32,934 bases of DNA from Methylorubrum zatmanii (GTDB lineage: Bacteria > Pseudomonadota > Alphaproteobacteria > Rhizobiales > Beijerinckiaceae), in NCBI RefSeq assembly GCF_014845115.1, contig NZ_NKUI01000062.1, forward strand, positions 1-32,934, given 5' to 3'. Of this stretch, positions 18,716 to 27,385 are shown one piece after another. The translations under genes and the position numbers were made by a program. The notes beneath the pieces were generated by a model. The model saw only the letters and a list, made by a program, of their open reading frames with translations. It did not search any database and was not told where the DNA came from. Each line of letters begins with the position of its first letter. The stretch's first letter is position 1.

Positions 18716-19618
18716 TCAGCGCGTCGCCTCGGCGACGAACTCGGCATTGATGGCGAAGGCCGCCATCGCGCCCTCGGCGGCGGCCACGACGGCGAACTGC
18801 ACCCGGCGCGAGGCATCGCCCGCCACGTAGAGGCCGGGCACGTTGGTCTTCTCGTATTCGCGGGTCGGCACCACGCTTCGGGTCTCGTCGAGTTCACAGC
18901 CGAGTTGCGCGATGAGCGGGGAGGGGCTGCAGGCAAACGGCATCAGGAACAGGGCGGCGCAAGCGATCTCGGTGCCGTCCCGGAAACGAAGGCAGGTCGG
19001 TCGGGCCTCGTCCCCTTCGAGCCGCGCAATCGCCGTCTCGACGATGCGGACGCCATTGCGGGCGAGCCGGTCACGATCCTTATCCGAGAGGTCGCCATCC
19101 TCGCCGTTCGTGCAAAGGGTGACGTCCCCGCTCCACCCGGTCAATTCGAGGGCGAGGCCGCAGCCGCCATGCCCGTGGCCGTAGACGACGAGCGGACGGT
19201 CACGGACTTCGAAGCCGTCGCAATAGGGGCAAGAATGCACACCCGTGCCCCAGTAGGTGTCGAAGCCCTCGATCTCGGGGATGTCCTGGGCGAGGCCGGT
19301 CGCCAGGATCAGGCGCCGTGCCCGCTCCCGCCGGCCATCCTCCTGCACGATGGTGAATCCGTCCGGGTCGCGATGCGCCTCGGCGACACCGACGTCGCGG
19401 CATTCGACCGTGTCGTAGCGGGCGAGGTCGGCGCGGCCCCGATCCCTCAGATCGAAGGGCGGCGTGCCGTCGCGGGTGAACAGGCCCCAGGTCCGGGGCG
19501 TCGCGGCGTTGCGCGGGTTGCCCGCGTCGCAGAGCAGAACCCGGCGGCGGGCGCGGCCGAGGATCAGGGCGGCGTTGAGCCCGGCCGGGCCGCCGCCCAC
19601 GATGATCACGTCATGCAT
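18716..19618 (-). CDS. Thioredoxin-reductase-like FAD/NAD(P) oxidoreductase
   Basis: 300 residues. FAD site MHDVIIVGGGPAGLNAALI at the start; GVHSCPYCDGFEVRDRPLVV with a CxxC redox pair near residue 133; a degenerate nucleotide loop GHGHGGCGLALEL; and C-terminal GLYVAGDASRRVQFAV, which binds FAD. This is the layout of low-molecular-weight thioredoxin reductase relatives. The second dinucleotide loop lacks the usual G-G-G-x-S/A-A form, so the electron donor may differ from NADPH. GGAGG 6 nt before the ATG supports the start. Without a thioredoxin gene nearby, the protein substrate is unknown. Confidence 0.88.
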   Translation of the reverse strand: MHDVIIVGGGPAGLNAALILGRARRRVLLCDAGNPRNAATPRTWGLFTRDGTPPFDLRDRGRADLARYDTVECRDVGVAEAHRDPDGFTIVQEDGRRERARRLILATGLAQDIPEIEGFDTYWGTGVHSCPYCDGFEVRDRPLVVYGHGHGGCGLALELTGWSGDVTLCTNGEDGDLSDKDRDRLARNGVRIVETAIARLEGDEARPTCLRFRDGTEIACAALFLMPFACSPSPLIAQLGCELDETRSVVPTREYEKTNVPGLYVAGDASRRVQFAVVAAAEGAMAAFAINAEFVAEATR

Positions 19619-19659
19619 CCCGTTCCTCCCGGCGGTCTCGCCGGGGGGACAAGCGCATG

Positions 19660-19682
19660 TCCCGGGAGATGGTTTCCCGGGA
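19660..19682 (-). terminator. Stem-loop after grxD
   Basis: TCCCGGGA (19660-19667) and TCCCGGGA (19675-19682) are self-complementary and form an 8-bp stem with a 7-nt loop, 10 nt past the grxD stop on the minus strand. It probably ends the purL-bolA-grxD transcript. There is no clear U-run. Confidence 0.5.
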
Positions 19683-19692
19683 TGCTCGGTCT

Positions 19693-20028
19693 TCAGGCGG
19701 CGCTTTTGACCGGCACGCCCTTCTCGGACAGGAATTGCTGCAGCTCGCCGGACTGGAACATCTCGCGGGCGATGTCGCAGCCGCCGACGAACTCACCCTT
19801 CACGTAGATCTGCGGGATGGTCGGCCAGTTGGAGAAGGCCTTGATGCCCTCACGGATCGCCATGTCGTCGAGCACGTTCACGCCCTTGAACGGCACGCCG
19901 AGGTAGTTGAGAATCTGGACGACCTGGCCCGAGAAGCCGCACATCGGGAATTGCGGCGTGCCCTTCATGAATACGACCACGTCCTGCGAATCGATCTCGT
20001 TCTTGATCGTGGTGTTGATGTCGCTCAT
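19693..20028 (-). CDS. grxD: Monothiol glutaredoxin, Grx4/GrxD family
   Basis: 111 residues with the monothiol active site CGFS in FPMCGFSGQVVQIL, the cis-proline motif WPTIPQIYVKGEFVGGCDI and a preceding VVVFMKGTP strand. These proteins bind a [2Fe-2S] cluster with glutathione, often as a heterodimer with BolA, and serve Fe-S cluster delivery and iron sensing. It lies 64 bp after bolA on the same strand, so the known physical partners are encoded next to each other. Start and length are standard. Confidence 0.97.
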   Translation of the reverse strand: MSDINTTIKNEIDSQDVVVFMKGTPQFPMCGFSGQVVQILNYLGVPFKGVNVLDDMAIREGIKAFSNWPTIPQIYVKGEFVGGCDIAREMFQSGELQQFLSEKGVPVKSAA

Positions 20029-20092
20029 CGCGCGGTCCTCGTTGCTCGGTCGTGTCTGAAGTCAGGCCTGTTCGGCGGATTTCAAGGTCGCC

Positions 20093-20329
20093 TCAATCCT
20101 GAGGAACCCCTGTCGTCAGCGCAAGGGCGTGGAGCACGCCCCCCATCCGTCCCTGAAGCGCGCCGTATACCATCTGGTGCTGGGCCACACGGGTCTTGCC
20201 CTTGAAGGCGGAGGAGATCACGGTCGCGGCGTAATGGTCGCCGTCGCCGGCCAGATCCTTGATCTCGACCTGGGCGTCGGGCAGCGCCTCGCGGATCATC
20301 GACTCGATCTCGCGCGCATCCATCGGCAT
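20093..20329 (-). CDS. bolA: BolA family protein
   Basis: 78 residues from the ATG at 20329, which has GGAG 8 nt upstream; a second ATG two codons on would be too far from it. The fold is marked by REIESMIREALPDAQVEIKD, GDHYAATVISSAFKGKTRVA, and QHQMVYGALQGRMGGVLHAL, with the conserved histidine in A-Q-H-Q. This is the short BolA class that partners monothiol glutaredoxins in [2Fe-2S] handling. It lies 25 nt after purL and 64 nt before grxD, giving a purL-bolA-grxD run often seen in alphaproteobacteria. Confidence 0.95.
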   Translation of the reverse strand: MPMDAREIESMIREALPDAQVEIKDLAGDGDHYAATVISSAFKGKTRVAQHQMVYGALQGRMGGVLHALALTTGVPQD

Positions 20330-20354
20330 CGGAAATTCTCCGCTTCGTTGTGGT

Positions 20355-22580
<2,226 letters not shown>

Positions 22581-22682
22581 CCGAAGCCCTGTCTCAAACC
22601 GTTGCCGCCATCCGGCCGAGCCCGCACCGGGCCACTCCATGACGGGCTGCTCGCCCCGACGTGGCGCGAACAGACTTTGTGC

Positions 22683-22698
22683 ATCGCTCTAGTGCGAT
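22683..22698. promoter_or_regulatory. 16-bp inverted repeat upstream of purL
   Basis: ATCGC (22683-22687) and GCGAT (22694-22698) flank TCTAGT with a CTAG centre. It lies about 100 bp upstream of the purL start, in the only promoter-sized gap before purL. It may be an operator; no regulator can be named. Confidence 0.3.
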
Positions 22699-22763
22699 CA
22701 ACCGCCGCTGCAAAGGGCCGGCCCGGTCGCGACAGGATTGTGCACCATCGGGTTGCGGTTTTT

Positions 22764-23948
22764 CTATTCAAAATTTTCGTCCGCCGCCTCGATGCGACCT
22801 ATCCGGCAAAGCTCGACGCCGGCATGAACCGGCTCCGGTCCAGCGACGAAGGCGATGTAATCGAAGGCCTGCGAATCCCGGCTCGACATCAGCAGCTGGA
22901 AATGCATGCGGAACAGATTCCAGCGCAGCCGGGCGACAAGAGCGGGCTCGATCAGATCCTCGATCTCCACCCGCATCACCGCGAAGCGTCCGCGCGGCGC
23001 GGGCGGCAGGCGCGAGGCGCTCACCGGATCGCGCAGGTGGATCGACAGCCAGTCCCAGCTCGCGCGGATGTCGAGCCAGCCGATGGAGGTCTCACGGCCG
23101 ATCCGGGCGAGGGCGGCGCGGGCATCCTCCGCGAGCGGATCGAGGGTGATCCAGGGAATGACGCTGCCGATGGTCACCAGGGTCACCGGCGTGCCGCGCC
23201 GCCCGAAATCGGGATCGGCGGCCAGGATGCGGTCGAGGGTTTCGAGCGCGAGGAAACTTGAGGAGGAATGGCCGATCACCACGATCTCGGAGGCATGGCC
23301 CTCGGCGGCGCGGATACGCTCGCCCCAGGGTCCGAGACGCTCGCGCATCGCCCGCTCGCGACCCGACGCGTGGTCGTGGGTGAAGGCGGTGTCGTCGACG
23401 AGATGGGTGACGTAGAGCGGCTTGCCCCGGGTGAGACGGGTGATCGCGGCAAGGATCGCGTAGGCGAGAAGCGGCACCAGCGCCGCCTTGGCGAGGATCG
23501 GCAGGGCCGAAGCCGGTGTCAGCGTCACCGCCGCGACGGCGAGGGCGAGGCTCAGCAGGACGAAGGCCAGATAGAACTGGTGGACGCTGACGATGACCCG
23601 GTGGAAGCGCCGCGCCTCGCGCCGGAACGTCTTCAGGTAGCCGGAACGCCAGAGCCGCCACCACAGGCCGGGCAGGCTCGCGAGCCGGCGCAGGTTGGAG
23701 CGGGGGAAGCGGGCGCGGACGATATCGTCCCAACGCAGCAGAGAGTAGCGCAGGCGCATGGACGCACCGCCGGACTGGCTGCGGACGTCCCAGTCGAGGC
23801 TGATGCCGTCGGCGGAGCGGACCGGCTCGCCGACCTCGATGGTCATCCCGCGCCGCTGCGCCGTGATGCGGCTCTCGCGGCGGAACAGGCCCCAATAGGT
23901 CTCGGGCTCGCGGGGATCGAAGCCGGGCAGGTAGAACACCTGCCGCAC
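22764..23948 (-). CDS. Membrane-embedded alpha/beta-hydrolase-like protein, function unknown
   Basis: 394 residues. The N-terminus (MRQVFYLPGFDPREPETYWG) resembles an alpha/beta-hydrolase first strand with a P-G-F-D oxyanion loop. Two transmembrane helices follow (about 125-145 and 150-170). Then IVVIGHSSSSFLALETLDRIL (quoted here in full as the elbow, Ser228 central) gives a nucleophile-elbow G-H-S-S-S, followed by PVTLVTIGSVIPW. A late His that could complete a triad is not certain. The start is a GTG; no upstream ATG is in frame. A lipid or polymer esterase is possible, but neither substrate nor pathway is shown. It sits between recD2 and purL, with about 150-180 bp gaps on both sides. Confidence 0.72.
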   Translation of the reverse strand: MRQVFYLPGFDPREPETYWGLFRRESRITAQRRGMTIEVGEPVRSADGISLDWDVRSQSGGASMRLRYSLLRWDDIVRARFPRSNLRRLASLPGLWWRLWRSGYLKTFRREARRFHRVIVSVHQFYLAFVLLSLALAVAAVTLTPASALPILAKAALVPLLAYAILAAITRLTRGKPLYVTHLVDDTAFTHDHASGRERAMRERLGPWGERIRAAEGHASEIVVIGHSSSSFLALETLDRILAADPDFGRRGTPVTLVTIGSVIPWITLDPLAEDARAALARIGRETSIGWLDIRASWDWLSIHLRDPVSASRLPPAPRGRFAVMRVEIEDLIEPALVARLRWNLFRMHFQLLMSSRDSQAFDYIAFVAGPEPVHAGVELCRIGRIEAADENFE

Positions 23949-24098
23949 CGGGGCGCTCTCGTCGGACTGGGAAATGGCGGACCGCCGTGCTGGGAAGAGG
24001 GCAGGGCGATCTGAGCGAGTCGCCCGTTCGCCCGCTGCCTACACGATGCGGCGGGGGCCCGGCGAGGGCAAACACGTGACAGGCAGCACCTGTTGGGC

Positions 24099-26282
24099 TC
24101 AGCCCGCCTCCAGCCATTCCCGCAGCTTGGTCCATCGGCGCCGCGATGCGCCCTCGCGGATCGCCATCTGGATCGCCCGGCGCTGCCCGACCAGCACCAC
24201 GAGGCGCCGCCCCCGCGTCACCCCCGTATAGAGCAGGTTGCGCGCGAGCATGGTGCGGTGCTGCGTCACCACGGGAATCACCACCGCCGGGTATTCCGAC
24301 CCCTGCGCCTTGTGGATCGTCTTGGCGAAGGCCGGCACCAGGGTGTCGAGCTCACCGAAGGGGTAGTCGACCGGGCGGCCGTCGAAATCGACGGTGAGGG
24401 TCTCCTCGTCCGGATCGATGGCGCTGACCGTGCCGAGATCGCCGTTGAACACGTCGCGGTCGTAATCGTTGCGGGTCTCCATCACCCGGTCACCGGGGGC
24501 GAAGCGCCAGCCGAAGCGCTCCACCTCCATCGGGGGCGACGGGTTCAGCTCCCGCTGCAGGGCGTTGTTGAGGTTGCGGCTGCCCAGCGAGCCACGGATC
24601 ATCGGCGTCAGCACCTGGATGTCGCGGATCGGATCGAGGCCGAAACGGCGCGGGATGCGGCGGGTCACGAGTTCGATCAGCGTGCCCACGCCCTCCTCGG
24701 CCTCGTCGATCTCCACGAGGTAGAAATCGCTCTCCTCCCCCTTCGGCGCGCCGGCCGGCATGCGGCCGGTATTGATGCTGTGGGCGTTGACCACGATCCG
24801 GCTCTCCGCCGCCTGGCGAAAGATCTCGGTGAGCCGCGCCACCGGGAGCCGGCCCGAGGCGATCAGGTCGGCCAGCACCTGTCCGGGTCCGACGGAGGGA
24901 AGCTGATCGACATCGCCGACCAGGATCAGCCCGGCCCGCTCCGGCACCGCCTTGAGCACCGCGTTCATCAGCGGCACGTCGACCATCGAGGTTTCGTCGA
25001 TGATCAGGAGGTCGCAATCGAGCGGGTTGTCCTCGCCGCGCTGAAAGCCGCCGTTGCGCGGGTCGATCTCCAGCAGCCGATGGAGGGTGCGCGCCTCCAG
25101 GCCGGTCTGTTCCGCCATGCGCTTGGCCGCGCGCCCCGTCGGCGCGGCGAGCAGCACCCGCCCCCCCTTCGCGGTGAGAATGCGCAGGATCGCGTCGAGG
25201 GTGCTGGTCTTGCCGACCCCGGGGCCGCCGGTGAGGATGCAGAGGCGCGTCCGCAGGGCGAGGCGGATCGCGTCTGCCTGGGATTCGGACAGCGCCTTGC
25301 CCGTCCTCGCCTCGACCCAGGGGCGGGCGAGGGCGAAATCGATCTCGGGCCAGGGCGGTGTGCCGGCGGCGCGGTCGAGGAGCCGCTGGGCGATGGCCCG
25401 CTCGGCCCCATGCAATCCCTTCAGGAACAGGCAGGGCTCACCGCGCAGGGTATCGGCCATCACCTCGCGCCCCTCCCGCAGGCACAGGGCCGCGGCGACC
25501 CGGACCAGGTCGGGGGAAACGTCGAGGAGATTCGAGGCGAGCCGCACCAGGGCCTCGATCGGCAGGCCGCAATGGCCCTCGTCCATCGCGCTTTGAAGCG
25601 CGTAGCTGATGCCGGCGGCCAAGCGCTGCGGCGCGGCGCGGGCGAGGCCGAGGCGCAGGGCGATGGCATCGGCGGTGCGAAAGCCGATGCCGCGGATGTC
25701 GCGGGCGAGGCGATAGGGATCCTCCGTCATGACCGACAGCGAATCGTGGCCATAGGTGCGGAAGATGCGGGTCGCCCGGGCGGTGCCGACGCCGTGGGCA
25801 TGGAGGAAGATCATGATCTCCCGCACCGCCTTCTGTTCGGCCCAGCCCTTGACGATGCGGGCGGCGCGCTTCGGACCGATCCCCTCGACCTCCGTGAGCC
25901 GCGCGGGTTCGGCCTCGATGATCTCGAACACCGCCTCGCCGAAGGTGGCGACGATGCGCTTGGCCATGGCCGGGCCGATGCCGCGCATCTGGCCCGAGGC
26001 GAGATAGCGCGCGATGCCCTCAATGCCGGTGGGCGGCGTGACCTGAAGCGTCTCCGCGCGGAACTGGAGGCCGTGCTCCCGGTCGGCCACCCAGCGGCCC
26101 GAGGCCGTCAGCCACTCGCCCGCGGCGATGGCCGGCGCATGTCCCACCACCGGGACGAGGTCACGCCGGCCACGGGCATGGACCTTGAGGACGCAGAAAC
26201 CCGTCTCGGCGCTGTGGAAGGTGACCCGCTCGACCGAGCCGGCGAGCATGTCGAGACCGGGTGGCCGGACCGGCGCGTTCAT
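24099..26282 (-). CDS. recD2: RecD2-type ATP-dependent DNA helicase
   Basis: 727 residues. Domain order: an OB-like N-domain (1-85), tandem helix-hairpin-helix region (about 95-210, with RGIGPAMAKRI, EGIGPKRAARI, RGIGFRTADAI), then SF1B helicase motors. Walker A GGPGVGKTST (352-361), Walker B DCDLLIIDETSMVD (423-435), motif III VGDVDQLPSVGPG, and C-terminal AKTIHKAQGSEYPAVV and LLYTGVTRGRRLVVLV. RecD2 is a 5'-3' helicase of bacteria in which it acts without RecBC, linked to repair and recovery of replication forks. It lies 119 bp after the SOS-box gene, with a stem-loop between, so it may have its own promoter. Confidence 0.96.
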   Translation of the reverse strand: MNAPVRPPGLDMLAGSVERVTFHSAETGFCVLKVHARGRRDLVPVVGHAPAIAAGEWLTASGRWVADREHGLQFRAETLQVTPPTGIEGIARYLASGQMRGIGPAMAKRIVATFGEAVFEIIEAEPARLTEVEGIGPKRAARIVKGWAEQKAVREIMIFLHAHGVGTARATRIFRTYGHDSLSVMTEDPYRLARDIRGIGFRTADAIALRLGLARAAPQRLAAGISYALQSAMDEGHCGLPIEALVRLASNLLDVSPDLVRVAAALCLREGREVMADTLRGEPCLFLKGLHGAERAIAQRLLDRAAGTPPWPEIDFALARPWVEARTGKALSESQADAIRLALRTRLCILTGGPGVGKTSTLDAILRILTAKGGRVLLAAPTGRAAKRMAEQTGLEARTLHRLLEIDPRNGGFQRGEDNPLDCDLLIIDETSMVDVPLMNAVLKAVPERAGLILVGDVDQLPSVGPGQVLADLIASGRLPVARLTEIFRQAAESRIVVNAHSINTGRMPAGAPKGEESDFYLVEIDEAEEGVGTLIELVTRRIPRRFGLDPIRDIQVLTPMIRGSLGSRNLNNALQRELNPSPPMEVERFGWRFAPGDRVMETRNDYDRDVFNGDLGTVSAIDPDEETLTVDFDGRPVDYPFGELDTLVPAFAKTIHKAQGSEYPAVVIPVVTQHRTMLARNLLYTGVTRGRRLVVLVGQRRAIQMAIREGASRRRWTKLREWLEAG

Positions 26283-26375
26283 CCCCTCCCCCCATCATGG
26301 TTTCGAACGGTCGAGACCTTTCGCGGGTCCGGGGCGGAGCCCTGGTGAAGGCCGGGGCTTCGCCCTTGCCCACCG

Positions 26376-26395
26376 CCGAAGGGCCTACCCTTCGG
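26376..26395 (-). terminator. Stem-loop between the SOS-box gene and recD2
   Basis: CCGAAGGG (26376-26383) pairs perfectly with CCCTTCGG (26388-26395) across CCTA. It begins 7 nt past the stop of the gene at 26402-27088. A strong 8-bp stem with a 4-nt loop fits a terminator, though a U-tract is lacking. Confidence 0.5.
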
Positions 26396-26401
26396 ACCTC
26401 C

Positions 26402-27088
26402 TCACGCCGCCCGGCTGCCGCGGCCGGCCTTCTTGGCCGGCGGCCAGCCGAGCGCCCGCAGCCGCGCCTTGGCATAGTCGCGCACCTCCTCGCGGGTGCC
26501 GTTCGGCATGGAATTGAGGATGGCTTGCGTCCGCTCGTCGAGCATCAGGTCGGTGACCGCGTTGATCGAGGCCGCCTCGTCGATCAGGCGCTTCAGGTCG
26601 GCCTCCTGCTCGGTCACCTCGTCGAAGGCCGGAGGCGCATCGAAATCCTCGTCCACGGCGCGGATCGCCATGGGCTGATTCTGGCGGAACTCGTCCGCCT
26701 CCTCCTCGGAATAGACGAGGCCGTGCAGCTCGATCAGCTTGAGGATCACCCGGTCCTTCGCCCGCTTCTCGGCCATGGCGTAGACATAGGCCGCCTGCCG
26801 GCCGGACACGCGGTAGTTCACGTTCACCAGCGCCTCGCCGATCGACCACTCGACCCGCTCCTCGCCGGCCTTCTCACCCGGCATGCGGCCGGTGACGAGG
26901 ATCACCGCCTCGTCGCGCTCGCTGCGCAGCAGGGTCGGCGGATCGAACCGGATCTGCGTATGCGCGGCGATCCGCTCCAGGGTCTTGTGGTAGATCACGG
27001 CGGTGCCCTGCACGCGCCACACATTGCCCGCGAAGGGCTCGCCGTAGCGCACGAGGATGTCGGCGATCTGCTTGTCGGCTGTTCTCAT
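26402..27088 (-). CDS. Conserved hypothetical protein, candidate SOS-regulated recombination factor
   Basis: 228 residues. The N-terminal half reads MRTADKQIADILVRYGEPF, then NVWRVQGTAVIYHKTLERIA, EWSIGEALVNVNY, and YVYAMAEKRAKDRVILKLIE. An acidic stretch (YSEEEADEF) and a helical C-terminus rich in Asp/Glu then Lys/Arg follow. The alternating strands and the A-E-K-R-A-K-D-R-x-I-L helix recall phage proteins found near single-strand annealing genes (Erf/Rad52/Sak type); this likeness is from memory and weak. I chose the ATG at 27088 since CAGGGA sits 7 nt upstream. A GTTC-N7-GTTC box lies 68 bp upstream, and recQ and recD2 flank it. No catalytic motif is seen. Confidence 0.78.
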   Translation of the reverse strand: MRTADKQIADILVRYGEPFAGNVWRVQGTAVIYHKTLERIAAHTQIRFDPPTLLRSERDEAVILVTGRMPGEKAGEERVEWSIGEALVNVNYRVSGRQAAYVYAMAEKRAKDRVILKLIELHGLVYSEEEADEFRQNQPMAIRAVDEDFDAPPAFDEVTEQEADLKRLIDEAASINAVTDLMLDERTQAILNSMPNGTREEVRDYAKARLRALGWPPAKKAGRGSRAA

Positions 27089-27155
27089 GATGCGTCCCTG
27101 ACGATGGAGCCGGGCCGGTGACCGGAACTGCATTCTCCGCGTTCGAGCGGCGGAT

Positions 27156-27170
27156 GTTCGCGTTATGTTC
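27156..27170. promoter_or_regulatory. LexA-type SOS box
   Basis: GTTCGCGTTATGTTC is an exact GTTC-N7-GTTC, the LexA-binding consensus of alphaproteobacteria. It lies 68 bp upstream of the ATG at 27088. On the minus strand it overlaps a possible -10 (TAGAAC) that has TTATCC as -35 with a 16-nt spacer. That geometry suits repression by LexA. Confidence 0.72.
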
Positions 27171-27174
27171 TATC

Positions 27175-27194
27175 TGTGGACAATATGGGGATAA
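27175..27194. promoter_or_regulatory. Pair of near-consensus DnaA boxes
   Basis: Read on the minus strand, TTATCCCCA (27194-27186) and TTGTCCACA (27183-27175) each differ from the DnaA box TTATCCACA at one base. Their starts are 11 bp apart, one helical turn. They lie next to the LexA box. DnaA binding is inferred from similarity only. Confidence 0.4.
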
Positions 27195-27280
27195 CCCTTG
27201 CCTGGCAAAGGGGGCGCGCCGCGGCGCGAGGTCGCGATTCGTTCGGCTGGATCGCCGTTTCGGGTGAGACGAGGTCTCGT

Positions 27281-27385
27281 ACCAGATCCGTTTGATCCCT
27301 TCGGGATGCCGGATCTGGGCTTCGCTCAGGCGCCGCGCGGGCTTGCTGAGACGGGATCCGCTTCAATCAAGCGGTTCCCGTCTCA
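27281..27385. repeat. RIME-like two-hairpin repeat, copy B (overlaps recQ stop codon)
   Basis: Second copy of the 104-bp element (27281-27384). The left domain: CCAGATCCG (27282-27290) pairs fully with CGGATCTGG (27310-27318) around an ATCCC-TTC-GGGAT hairpin (27295-27307). The right domain: GAGACGGGA (27348-27356) pairs with TCCCGTCTC (27376-27384), then CCGCT with AGCGG around a 7-nt loop. The recQ stop (27383-27385) falls at the same position of the element as the coxD stop in copy A. Relative to copy A, three base pairs change on both sides and stay paired. A small extra hairpin, GAGAC-GAG-GTCTC (27266-27278), abuts it. Confidence 0.82.

Noticed and set aside
24093-26348. A 751-codon open frame on the plus strand opposite recD2
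   Set aside because: Mirror image of recD2; no motif, and the Arg/His/Asp/Leu-rich composition is typical of reverse-frame shadows.
27156-27194. Replication origin at the recQ/SOS-gene spacer
   Set aside because: Only two imperfect DnaA boxes and no AT-rich stretch; not enough to call an origin, so reported only as a DnaA-box pair.
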